A program made the position numbers and the translations under genes. Positions 42,401-53,981 of a stretch of DNA of 64,000 nt are shown in pieces. Each line of letters opens with the position of its first letter. Within the stretch, counting starts at the first letter, position 1. The notes below the pieces were generated by a model. The model was given only the letters and a program-made list of their open reading frames with translations, did not search any database and had not been told where the DNA came from. Source of the DNA: Cephalotus follicularis (Eukaryota; Streptophyta; Magnoliopsida; Oxalidales; Cephalotaceae); contig BDDD01000562.1 of assembly GCA_001972305.1 (NCBI GenBank), positions 356,837 to 420,836 of the forward strand, read 5' to 3'.

Positions 42401-43276
42401 ATTCCCTTTGAGATGGTTAAACTACAATCGTTTGGTGGGTCAGAGTACAACCATTAGAGGCGTATGAATCAATTCGGGTTGAAATCCCATAAAATATTCT
42501 ATAATGTTTTAAATAATTTTTCTGACACCACTAAAGATGTTTCTGAATCTCAATGGTTAAGTGATAAGGACTACTGTAGAGACTACTTGTGGGCAGTAGA
42601 CTGTAGGCTACCTAAGAAACCTAGTGCTGACACACCACAGAAGAAAGCTCACATGTTAGTAGGCAAGCCTGACCCTCGCAACTTTATCGCAATGATGACG
42701 GATGGCAGGGCTAGCGCTTCTTTAGAGTGGTGGTTAGACACTGGAGCTACATGTCATGCAACCAATAACAAGAGTCTACTGACAGAGGTCAATACTACGA
42801 AAAAGGCTGTTACAGTGGCTAATAGAGCCGAGGCACTCGTGACTCATACCGGTACTACAAACCTGGTCCTGTTTTCAGGTAACATACTTACTTTAAAAGA
42901 TGTTAAATCTGTACCTTTGCTTAATAAGAATTTAATTTCTATTAGTCTTTTAGACAAAACTGGCATGTGCACTTCTTTTATAAACAGTAGAGTAACTTTA
43001 TCTGTTAATTCTATGTATTTTAGATGTGCATTTCTGATTGATGGTATGTATATGTTGAGTTTAGCTAATGAGACTATTTGTCACATCAATTCCACATTAA
43101 TTGATCATAAATTATTACACAATAAACTTGGACATATAAATTATAGTAAAATGCTTCAATTGGCTAAAACTTATAATATACCATTAAATACTTTCATCCG
43201 ATCTAACAGATGTGAAGTGTGTGCTCAGACTAAGATCACTAGAAAACCTTTTCAGTTGGTTTCTAGGAGTACATAA
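42389..43276 (+). pseudogene. Copia-3 gag remnant, protease and GAG-pre-integrase
   Basis: A short gag remnant, then WWLDTGATCHATNN (aspartic protease, about 42727), then the GAG-pre-integrase region with LLHNKLGHINYSKM and CEVCAQTK (zinc-binding, about 43210). Broken. Confidence 0.8.
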
Positions 43277-44140
43277 CTTCTTGAATTGATACATTCTGAC
43301 TTACGTGATTTCAAAAGTTTCACAACTCATGGAGGTCGGAAGTATCTAATTACTTTCATAGACAATTTTTCAAGATATTGTCATATTTATCTGTTGAAAT
43401 CAAAGGACGTAACTTTTGAGAAGTTTCAAATTTTTAAAAATCGTGTTGAAAATCAATTAAACTTGAAAATTAAAAGGTTTAGGAGTGATAGAGAAGGAGA
43501 ATACACAATGATAGAGTTCAAAGAATTATGTGCCTCTCAGGACATAATACTTGAAACTACTGCTCCTCACTCACCCCAATCAAATGGCATAGCTGAACGT
43601 AAGAACATGACGTTAATAGAAATGTTGAACTCTATGTTATTGACAGCTGACATGCTACTTCCTACTAGGGGGAAGCAGTTCTAACTGTTAATCACATCCT
43701 GAATAGAATATCACACTCTAAGTTAAACTCTATTCCTTATGAATTATGGCATAAACATTCTTGTAGATATGACACTCTCAAGACTTGGGGCTGCATTGCT
43801 TATGTAAGAATACAAGACCCTAGGAAACCTAAGGTGGGACCTAGAACCAACACTTGTGTGTACCTAGGTTGCGTAGAAGGTAGTGTTGCAAACACGTTTT
43901 TGTATCTAACTACCATTACGATTATAGAATCTCGAGATGCTGTTTTCTTTGAGAAAAAGTTCCTAAGAGACCATGGTTTGACTGTACCTGGCTATACAGC
44001 AGAGGTTACCGAATCTGAAACTGGTCTTTCTGAAACTAGTTCCATATTGATTCATGCATCAGTACCTGTGAGAGTATCTACAAGAGATAGAGTACCCAAG
44101 AGTTTTGGTGAGGACTTTGTCACTTACCGTCTTGAGGATG
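43277..44140 (+). pseudogene. Copia-3 integrase
   Basis: IHSDLRDFKSF, LITFIDNFSRY, RFRSDREGEY and SPQSNGIAERKNMTL mark the catalytic core (43286-43684). 43834-44100 is the C-terminal part (NTCVYLGCVEGS). Broken. Confidence 0.82.
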
Positions 44141-45690
44141 ATCCATCTTCCTACAAGGAAGCTATGAGATCTAGGGACTCTTTGTTGTGGGCAGAAGCCA
44201 TTGATGATGAAATGAGCTATCTGTTGCAAAATCACACATGGCGGCTAGTTGATTTGCCAAAAGGGACTAAAACTGTGGGCTGCAAGTGGGTTTTGAAGAG
44301 GAAACTCAATAGTGATGGATCGATAGCTCGATATAAAGCACGTTAGTAGCTAAAGGCTATACACAACAGAGTGAGATAGACTTTTTTGATATCTATTAAC
44401 CTATGTGTCATCTATCCACTATAAGGATTCTTCTTGCTTTGGCATCTATTGAACACTATGTGATGCATCAAATGGATGTAAAGAGAACTTTCCTTAATGG
44501 AGAGTTAACTGAGGAAATCTACATGAACCAACCTGAGAGGTTTGTCATGGAAGGTTTAGAGAACAAGGTTTGTAAACTGAACAAATCATTGTATGGTTTT
44601 AAACAAGCACCTAAATTGTGACATCAAAAATTTGACAAAGTAATAAAGAGCCATTGTTTTTAGACCAGTTACTCGGATAAATGCCTTTACTATCGTTCTG
44701 TGTCAAATAAGGTTGTGATTATCTGCTTGTATGTCGATGATATGTTGATTCTTGGTTCCGATCTCTCTTTAGTGAGTGACGTGAAAACCACTTTAGCGAA
44801 GAAATTTGCCATGACAGATCTTGGTGTGTGGTTAATACCATTCTTGTATGAAAGTAAGTTTTGATCGGCAAGCCATCTCCCTTAGCCAAACTCATTACAT
44901 TGAGCAACTACTTTCTACTTAGGGATACAGTGAGTGTAAACTCATTGAAACACCATGTGACTATAATAAGAAACTGAGCCCTAATAGCGGTGCCAGTGTG
45001 AATCAGTTAGAATACTCTGAACCGATTGGTAGTCTCATGTACGCTATGAGTTTCACTAGACCAGACATAGCCTTTACAGTTGGTCTGTTGAGTCATTTCA
45101 CTAGTATTTCTAGCAATGAGCATTGGGATGCCCTTACGAGGTTGATGAGATACCTTAAAGGTACTAAAGATTATGCTCTTTGCTACTCTGGTTATCCTCC
45201 TACTATGGAAGGATATTCTGATGCCTCTTAGTGTTCAGATATTAAAGATAGTAAGTCTACCAGTGGATATGTGTTCGCTTTGGGTGGAGCTGCTGTTACA
45301 TAGAAGTCCAAGAGACAGACTTGTATTGCATTGTCGTCTATGGAGTCGAAACTTTATGCCTTCGCTTCTGCAGGAGAAGAAGCAGAGTGGATAAAGAATC
45401 TAACTATGGACATTTAATTGACTTGGCTAAAGATTAAATCTTTAAGCATGTTCTATGATAATCGAGCTGCAGTCCAAATCGTCAAAAACTCACTCTTTAA
45501 TTGTAAGAGGAGACATGTGAAACTGAGACATGCATTGTTGAATTATCTTATAAAACGTGGGGTTATCACTTAGGTCGATGTGAGATCAAAGGATAATATG
45601 GCCGATGCTCTCACAAAGGGTTTGAATAAAGATCGAATATTCAAAACAGTGGGGGAAATGGGGTTAAAGACTATGTAGATGTGTCTTAAC
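44141..45690 (+). pseudogene. Copia-3 reverse transcriptase and RNase H
   Basis: SLLWAEAIDDEMSYL and CKWVLKRKLNSDG (44180-44330), HQMDVKRTFLNGELTEEIYM (near 44470), YVDDML (about 44730), YAMSFTRPDIAF (about 45040) and RNase H remains with KSTSGYVFALGG and ADALTKGL (45240-45640). Broken. Confidence 0.82.
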
Positions 45691-46742
45691 CTACATTATT
45701 AATTGTTTTGAAATATCAAATCTTCCTTTATTGGCCAAATAAGCTAAGCACTTGTTTATGTGTTTCATCGATGCTTACAGTTATCAGAAAATCTAAGCGA
45801 ATGAGTTGTCTCATTCCAAACTTGATGAAGATAGCATATCTCACTTCAGATGTCATGTTTAGGTAGGTTGTCTCATTCTAAATTTGATGATGCAGCTTAA
45901 CTAAATCTGAATAGTTCTATTTGATTAAATTGCCTCATTCAAAACTTGATGTAAGATAATTTATCCAAGAAGGATAAGATGACTATGACATTCTAAATTG
46001 AAACATGGAATTGGTTATTTGCGAAAGAAACATGTTTTGGTATTGTTCATAATTGAAACTTGACAGTAATCAGTTCTTTGTAAAATAAACTGTTTTGATC
46101 TTGTTCTTAATTGAATCTTGATATTGATGCTTATGGTTTTGATATTAATGCTTTAATTATTGATATATATTTTCAACCTGTTGATATGATGCTAAGTTCT
46201 TCTTGGTAGAACTAGATATTATTCTGGTAAATTACACAGATGATTGAATTCATTTTACATGAAATTCATATGTGGTAATTTACAGATTACAGTGAAAATG
46301 AAGAAGTAACTATGTATTGGGATCCTGACCAGGATGATCTATTTGATGAGTGATATCATCTGAAGTTGTAGAGATTGTGGAGGATTTGTCATCTCTTTGT
46401 TGCTGTAGAGACATTCCATCTTCTGTCCATTTTATTGTTTTTAGTTCATTTTATTTATGAGACTATGTTGCTTAACTCATGTATTTGTGAGACCTATTGT
46501 CCATTTCAAGTTACCTTTACAGTTTTTCGGTTTTTCTGTTTGGTTCACATATACTTAAGACTTTATGCATATTTTGTCTTTAGACTGTTTCTAAAACTCT
46601 TTATTTGAAACGGTTGGATTGAGTTTATAACATGCTTAAGATATTTGATTAGTCCATTTTTATAATGAAATGTATGTTAGATAAATTCTATCTTGGATTG
46701 AATTATTTGACAATTTTGAATGTGGGTGATCCATATTTTCTT
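45691..46742 (+). other. Copia-3 3' untranslated stretch
   Basis: T-rich DNA with the motif TTGTCTCATTC...AA(C/T)TTGATG repeated several times between about 45805 and 45950. No gene seen. Confidence 0.55.
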
Positions 46743-46884
46743 GGGACAATTACAAATACCTCATCGAGGTATTACTTTATAACTTTTTCCTCCATTTATT
46801 TTAAGATACTACAAAAATCTCACTGAGGTATTAATCTATCCAACAAATACCTCCCTGAGGTATTAAGATACCTAAAATACCTCT
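46743..46884 (+). repeat. Left terminal inverted repeat
   Basis: Contains three inner copies of the dyad AATACCTC...GAGGTATT. It has one more copy than the right arm. Confidence 0.7.
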
Positions 46885-46890
46885 CACTTT

Positions 46891-46927
46891 ACAACAACAA
46901 CAACAACAACAATAATAATAATAATAA
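46891..46927 (+). repeat. (ACA)n(ATA)n microsatellite
   Basis: ACAACAACAACA running into AATAATAATAAT. Confidence 0.85.
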
Positions 46928-47129
46928 ACTTGACTGAAACAACTTGCAAGAGGACGAGGGCTTGCAGGGATTATCAACTTCAGGCATGCTCCCTTCAGTC
47001 AAGGTGTAAAAGCAAGACCTTCGTGATCACAACACGAAACTAGTATCTATAGTAATATCACTGTAAGAATTAACAAACCTGCTTTTCTTCTAGGACAGAG
47101 AATTTATTTATGTTATTAACTTCTCTAAT

Positions 47130-47205
47130 AAAAAAATAAAAAAAAAAAATTAAAAAAAAAAAATAAAAATAAAAAAAATTAAAAAAAAAATTTTTTTTCT
47201 CTTCT
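47130..47205. repeat. A-rich low-complexity tract
   Basis: Runs of 7-12 A broken by T, ending in a run of T. Prone to sequencing error. Confidence 0.8.
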
Positions 47206-47951
47206 TTTCTCCCAGTACTCTGTTGGCAATCCCTTGTAGAAAATCAGCAACAATAAGAGGTTTGGATTCGCTAATCTAGGGGGCGGGGCATACTGTGCAG
47301 AAACCAACACCGCAGGGTTTAGTTTAGAACCCCTTCAAACAACAAGAATAGATTTAAATTTTTTTTCATTGATGTACCTAATCATTGAGGATTCATATGA
47401 CAACAAAGTTTTTATTGTAAAATTAGAGATTAATCTGGTTTGCTGAGCTAGTTCAAACAGGGAACCCCTCATTGACTGAAGTAATTACCCAAGGATAGCA
47501 TTTTTCAAAGCTACCCTTTTGGTAATTGACCTCCAAAAAGCAAATTTTGCTTAAATTGGTTTCCAAGTCTATTTGCATTACTGTTGGGCAACATTGTGCA
47601 ACAATTGACTTTTCCCTACTTATAACTAAAATTTGATGTTAATGTCGATTGTGAGATATATAAATTTTAACTTTGGTTGAGGTTCAAAAGGAATCCACAT
47701 TTGTTGTCCACGACTATCACAACAATTCATAAAACGACTGTTTGTTTTTTAAGAATGATATTTTAACATTTTACTTGTAATTGTATCATAATTATTATTA
47801 TAGGTAGTAGAACTATTCAAAGAGAATGGAAATTTTGAAAAATTAAGACACTTTAAGTTGCGATTGTATCATAATTATGGTTAGTAGCATTATTCAAAGA
47901 GAAGGCAAATTTTGAAAAATTAAGACACTATCGAGATTTGGGTAATTTATT

Positions 47952-50900
47952 TGTAACATTCTCGAACGGCGGGAGTTGTTACGGTTTCCAAATCCAAAAC
48001 TGAACATAACATATCTTATAACAAAACTCGACTTTATTCCTTTTATCAAAATTTTACTTATCTTTTATTCAAAATGCGTGATGGTCTAAACATAACATTT
48101 ATAATCTAAGACATAGTCTGAAACTTTATTCATAATATGAAAACTTAAACATAAGTTAAAATCATAATCCAAAGTCATAAACTGAAAGGCATAACATTGT
48201 TTAAAAAAGGGTCTTAACATGACCATAAGATAACTAAACATGAACGGACCAATCTCCTAAGTGATCCTTAAACATATGTGACATCTCGCTCATCACACAT
48301 TGCCCGGATGCTGTCCCTGAATACCTGCCGCATGGAAAACAAAATGCGGCTAAGAAAACCTCATTATAGATATAGAATCATAAAACATAAAACGATACTT
48401 TAAAGGATAGAAAATACCTGAACCTTTAAATATCATATATCTCAAGTATAGAATAATTCAACATTATTTTCGAAAACAAAGGGAAGTAGTCATATAAGCA
48501 ATTCTATCAATTCAAAACCAATATCCAAATTTCAAAACGTTGACAAATTTCAAATCGATATCTAGAGACAAAAATCTGATTTTCAAAGCATAATCCAAGT
48601 TTTAATGCCAATCCAATTTTCCAAAATAGTATCCAAAACAATATCCAAAATTTCTTTAACATTATCCGAGTTAAAGAATCCAAAACAAAAACTTATCCGA
48701 TTCCATAATCTCATCACATAGATCCAAAAAAAAAAAAACAGAGACTTATCCGATTCCATAATCTCATTACCGAGATCCAAAGTGCATACACATATGCATA
48801 GGTGCAAGGGGTTCATGAGGCCCACATGCCAAATGGAAGGACGTGTACTGCACTACACAATCAATCCCCAGAATCCATAACATATCACATAACATATAAC
48901 TAGAGTCGACCCATACGCCTCTATCATACATAACGAATCTATAAATCCACCTCATGAGATTTATTCATAACATAGAGAGACGTCGTAGACTAATCACACC
49001 GCTACGGAAGTGTAATGTCCTTGTGTCAGGCCTACGACATGCCTATGGTACCTCCATAGGTAAAAAATATCTCTGTATATCCTTATTCATAAGTTAACAT
49101 ACTTCATATGGTGAAAGTCATGTTCATATAAATCAATCAGTACACTCTCGTAAGTGAAAGTCATACTTGTTTATAAAACCGGTAATATTAAACTTCAGTA
49201 ATAAAACAGATTTTATAAAAGTCCAAACGAACATACGATAACAAAATCCATACATTTTCATAAGCCAAAAGCAGTATTAAATACGAAAAGTCCGTAGTAA
49301 GATCAGTATTGAAATCATTTCAATAAGGTTTTCCAAAACATATTCATAGATCGTTCTCAAACGATATAATTTTACATAACACATATTTTCATAATCGGAA
49401 ATCAACTCATTATTTTCAAAATAAAGAGACGATTGCATAACATTTCTTAAACATTTCAGAGTTGAATTGTAAAGCCAGATAATATTCATTTTCACAAAAA
49501 TATCATACCGACTTTATTTCTAAACATATCAAAATACGGAGCATAACGGAGTTCATAAAATCGAAGAGACATATTCATAAAACTGAATGTATTTCGAATA
49601 ATTCAAATGTCCAAAAGAGAATATTCACACTCCAAAGCATGATAAAATCCACACTTTCATTAAAACCAAACATATTCAATTCAGATAAAACCGAACGATA
49701 ACCAAAACGAAGAGTCCATGTTTTATTCGCAAAACAGAACTGAATTTGTACTCTAATAAAATCAGTAAGAGTGTATCAAGAAACAAATATCCGTACTTTA
49801 AAAACATAGTCCAAATTTAACTCCATAAAACAAATAGATGAACCAAGGAAAGGAAATCCATACCAAATACAAAATCTAAAATTATCTCAAATAAAATCAG
49901 AGAGATAGCCAAGAAAGAAGGACATCCGTACACAAAACATAATTGAATTCATTTCAGTAAAACCGAAGGAATAAGCCAAGAACAAAGAATCCGTACCTTA
50001 AGCGATCACAAAAATGACTTATGAATTGTTCAACAATTTCTAATTGCCCCTCATAGCACAAAAATCTAAAAGATACAATATCATTCATATAAGGATTCAA
50101 AAACCACTTCCGAACATTAAACATAAATTTAACAGTGTTTAAAACAGACTCCAAGAAAAACAAACGGATAACAAAACTTGAAACCAAAAATTTACTGGAC
50201 AAAACCAGTCGACTGTTACTAAATTCAGTCGACTGTTTGGGGCATGGCAGTCGACTGTATCACATGGCCAGCCGACTACAGAAGCAGAACAACAACCAGT
50301 CGACTGGTACAGGGGTCCAGTCGACTGTGCAAAGGGTGGCAGTCGACTGATTGAAGAGGCAGCCGACTACTCAAAGTGCAACAGCCGACTGTTCATAGAA
50401 ACAACCGACTGTAGTGGGCGACAGAAAACAAAAACATGGCAGTTCAATGTAATTTTGCTGTCAAAACTCCAATGTTACAATACCAGAAGATCGTAAACAC
50501 TTAAATAAGACTTATGTGACATAACAGTTGTATTTAAACATAAAGAATCATGCAAGGGCGATCTTACTTTAAAAAGAAGCAAATTTCAATTCATTACATA
50601 CATAACTATATGATTAATTTTCTGTCAATTGTCATTATCTTTTATCAAACCAGTATGTAACCTCTACCTAATGCATGTTGACAGGTTCAGAAGCCATGAC
50701 AGAACTTAGATTTGCAGGAATCAAAACCAACAGACTAGCGGCCAATATATGAACATGCAATTGGATAACCTTAAAACCAAAACTCAATGCTAAACCATAA
50801 CAATAGAGAATATCAAACCTGATTCGGTGAAGCAAAGAATAACAAAACAGGTTCTTAATCCTTGCAAGTTTGGCTCCCAGGCACAACAAAACAATAATGG

Positions 50901-51375
50901 TACATCACAAAGGCAAATGGCATACATAACAGGAAAATAAGAGGTAATATCGGCTTGGATAAGGTAAGAAAACAGAATTTGGGTAGGATAAGGAATTGGG
51001 CAGTGATTTTATGTAAAGATAGGGAGAAAAAGAGAGGGAATCGGTGACAATAAGGGAAAGAGAGATATTCATACGGGAGAGGGAGAGGAAAGCTTAAGGA
51101 AATAAAATTTTAACCAAAATAAAAAGATTTTGTTTTCCAAATACACAATTTTGCTATAATAATAATAATAATAACTGATTTAAACTAATTTAAAAATACA
51201 ATAAAATTAATATTACTTATCCATGTACATATTCTAACAATAATCCAAAAGCCCAAAGATGGCATCATATAGCCCAAAACATAAAATCCCCCAAAAAATC
51301 ATAAAATAGTCCAAAATAATATCAAAACAACTTTAAAAATGCGAAAATATGCACACGAACAAACGTGGTATTACA
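47952..51375. mobile_element. Solo LTR-like insertion D, 3424 bp, target duplication TTATT
   Basis: TGTAACATTCTCG... to ...GTGGTATTACA, flanked by TTATT at 47947-47951 and 51376-51380. There are no coding domains across 3.4 kb, so it reads as a long solo LTR. The end style (TGTAAT.../...ATGTTACA on the minus strand) is close to C, which favours the minus orientation, but no clear TATA box was found. It holds a ten-copy dyad array. Confidence 0.72.
50206..50411. repeat. CAGTCGACTG dyad array, ten copies at about 21-bp pitch
   Basis: CAG(T/C)CGACT(G/A) starts at 50206, 50226, 50248, 50269, 50297, 50318, 50340, 50360, 50382 and 50402 (the last is CAACCGACTG). Steps are 20, 22, 21, 28, 21, 22, 20, 22 and 20 bp. 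The spacers are unrelated in sequence, so this is a phased motif array and not a simple tandem repeat. Confidence 0.85.
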
Positions 51376-51855
51376 TTATTATTATGATTTATCACTATTA
51401 TGTGACATACAAAAGAAAGTATTTGTTTGTTTGTTGCCTAAAAAACTAATTTGGAAATAAATTCATTGAGAAGGTTTTTTGATTCTCAATTACAAAGTCT
51501 ATAAATTAAGAGCTACCAATTTGTAAGACCATACACTAAATTGGTATTAATTTGAGAAGATTTTTTATTCTCAATTATAAAGTCTATAAATTAAGAGCTT
51601 TTACCAATTTGTAACACGATACACTAAATTCGTATCATTTCCATACACTTAATAGAAATCAATATGACTCTAATTTTTGCAAGAAAAAAAAAATCGTAAA
51701 TATTACTTATGTTTTCCATCTGAGATATATCTTGTATTTTAATAAAAAAAAATTATAACATGATTTTAAAAAAAAATACCAAACATACTGTTTAAAGAAC
51801 ATATGTCTTAACAAACACAACATTTAATATGATGCATTCTAAATAGTAATGTATA

Positions 51856-51969
51856 GTGAGGGGTATTTTGGTTATCTTAATACTTCAGGGAGGTTTTTGT
51901 AATATCTTAAAATAGAGAGAGAAAAAAATTGTAAAGTAATATTTCAGGGAGGTATTTGTAATTATCCCT
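51856..51969 (-). repeat. Right terminal inverted repeat
   Basis: Inverse of the left arm. Reads GAGGGGTATTTTGG to AATTATCCCT. Confidence 0.7.
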
Positions 51970-52026
51970 ATTTTGTTTGGACATCACACTGTCGGATTAT
52001 GCTATATGTAAAACATAGGAGGAGAT

Positions 52027-52226
52027 TGTTGGATACTTAGTATCTAACTAATATGTTTTAATATAAATCTAATAAGTGAAGACCTAAGAATTGGACCAAT
52101 TTGGACAAAAACTCATAATAAGATAAAATCATAATATAAATATAAGTATGTTAACTAAATACCAAACTTCATATAAAGATATATTACTTTAAGTCATATA
52201 TTTTAATATAGATTAAAACCTTAACA
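52027..52226 (+). repeat. Copia-3 3' LTR
   Basis: Starts TGTTGGATACTTAG after a purine tract and ends TTAACA. Confidence 0.78.
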
Positions 52227-53976
52227 TATAACAAGTGATTAGCATTTCATCATTCCAAATTTGACAGTTAAGTACGCTGCTATAAATGGTGATAATTAAT
52301 GAGGTCCAGAAATTATGAATGCTAGCTTGGATCTTTGTTGATGTTACGTGTCTTCAAAGCGGAGTCGTATGAGTCTTCAATCCTCACATCAGTTTTGTAT
52401 TAGAATTTGATTAGGTAAACAACTACACCATCTTCAATTTGTGATACACAAAACTACTGTGGTCCAATTGGAACAAAAAATAGACTAGGTTAATGTGAAA
52501 CATGACATATGATATCAAAACCAGCTCCATTTAATAACATTTTGCCATAAGGACAGAGCCGATGAATAGGGACCAGAAGAGAGCTTTGCACCATACATTT
52601 GTCCTGGACCATGAAAATAGGCATTTGCGGATCTAACTCCACTAGTGCCGTAGGGAATGTGCAGTGCTTTAATGCTAGTGACACATGACCATCTAAAATT
52701 GTTTTTTGGATCAGGTTGACGTCGTTTTTGGGGAACCCAAATGAAAGAGAAAGGACGAATGTTAGTGTACGAACATTTTAACACACTGATTAGAGATTCC
52801 GCGTACTCTCTCTCTCTCTCATATTCCTTCACCATCTATTTTCTTTTTGTTTTATTTTATTTTGTTTCAGATGGCTCATTTTTTTCACTAGTACTCTCGC
52901 ACTACCCTTTATCTCACAAATTTGCACTCTTCCTAGTAACCATTAAACAAAGACTAGCATTTTCGTCAAAAAAGAGTTTGAGAGCTTATATACGCAGCTA
53001 CAAATCTAAATAGGTTTCATGCATTTTCTTGAACTTGACTATAGCTGACCAGTTTGGCATTACAATGAAGCAAATACCAGTCTTGTGTCATATCATATAG
53101 ATCATAAATTATATAACATAAATTCTTGTGTGTACTAGATACATCGTATTATTATGCACTAAATTAATAATATATAGTCGCCTAAACTTAAAAATAAAAT
53201 TTATTAGATAAATGACAGACAAATAACTAATTAATATTTACGTGATTGTACATTAGTAACTTTTTGATCATATAACATCACATTAATATCTATATTCTTA
53301 TAAATATTTAATTAATTCTATGCATATTTACATCAAAAATATAAATAATCTCTATATCATTATTGCTATAGAATTTCTTCAAAACTTAGGTCCAGATAAA
53401 GTAAAATTAGAGCATTAGCTGCTCTATTAGTTATTGATAATATTATATATGGTTTAGTTAAACTCAACGGATATATTGTACATCAATATTTATCAATAAG
53501 TTACATTTATTCTGAGGTCATCGTAAATTAGGAGGGGAAAACTATTTTGTACCATTTTTTAGACAAATTTGAAACCGCAAAAACATCAAATATCCACTTT
53601 AACGCTAAGGTAATGATTAGTACATAGGAATCAAGTTGAAAAAAGTAAGAATGAAATAGAATAAAACTTTGTTCCATCCTTATTTTTGTTTGGTGCAACA
53701 AAAATACCAAAGAATGAACATTAAAATAGAATCGAATGAGTAGGAATGCCCGTTCCCTCTAAAAATGAGAGGAATGACTATTCTATCTCATTCTATTCCC
53801 TATTAACTTTTTTATAAACAAAATGTCCTCATTAAATTTTTTTAATTACAACTTTTCATTTACCTTTATACTCTTTTTTAACAAACTAGTATAATTTATT
53901 AGCATCCTATTAGGAGGATAAAATTTAAATCGAATTCGTTTCTTAACTGTAACGAAAATAAAAATACATATATATA
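52227..53976. other. Intergenic stretch, no gene supported
   Basis: Open frames on the minus strand near 52490-52835 are short and match no family I know. The rest is AT-rich. 53640-53850 is rich in GGAATGA/TCATTCC words, inverse to 56690-56880, perhaps arms of a foldback element around solo LTR B. Confidence 0.45.
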
Positions 53977-53981
53977 TTGTG

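Larger units (their letters stand above)
46743..51969. mobile_element. MULE-like DNA transposon, non-autonomous, with solo LTR D inside
   Basis: Terminal inverted repeats of about 115-140 bp: GGGACAATTACAAATACCTC at 46743 and its inverse ending AATTATCCCT at 51969. The flanks ATTTTCTT (46735-46742) and ATTTTGTT (51970-51977) look like an 8-bp target duplication with one difference. No transposase is seen. Long inverted repeats with 8-9 bp duplications suggest Mutator-like, but hAT is possible. The flanking copia DNA is continuous across it. Confidence 0.68.
41395..52226 (+). mobile_element. Copia-3: Ty1/copia element with nested MULE-like transposon
   Basis: Short LTRs at 41395-41617 and 52027-52226 share CTAATAAGTGAAGA, TAAGATAAAATC and TATAAATATAAGTATGTTA and end in TTAACA. 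A purine tract (GGAGGAGATT) precedes the right one. Between them lie a leader, protease/gag-pre-integrase, integrase, reverse transcriptase and RNase H on the plus strand. Downstream the copia 3' region is split by a DNA transposon at 46743-51969. The LTRs have clearly diverged and pol is broken in many places, so it is old. The target duplication was not recognisable. Confidence 0.82.

Noticed and set aside
50206-50411. CRISPR-like array of short regular repeats
   Set aside because: Repeat units are only 10 bp palindromes with about 11-bp spacers, inside a plant LTR; no CRISPR array has such dimensions and no cas genes exist here.
52490-52835. 106-aa and 64-aa minus-strand open frames downstream of Copia-3
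   Set aside because: No recognisable domain, no start context or neighbouring exon, and composition like the surrounding intergenic DNA.
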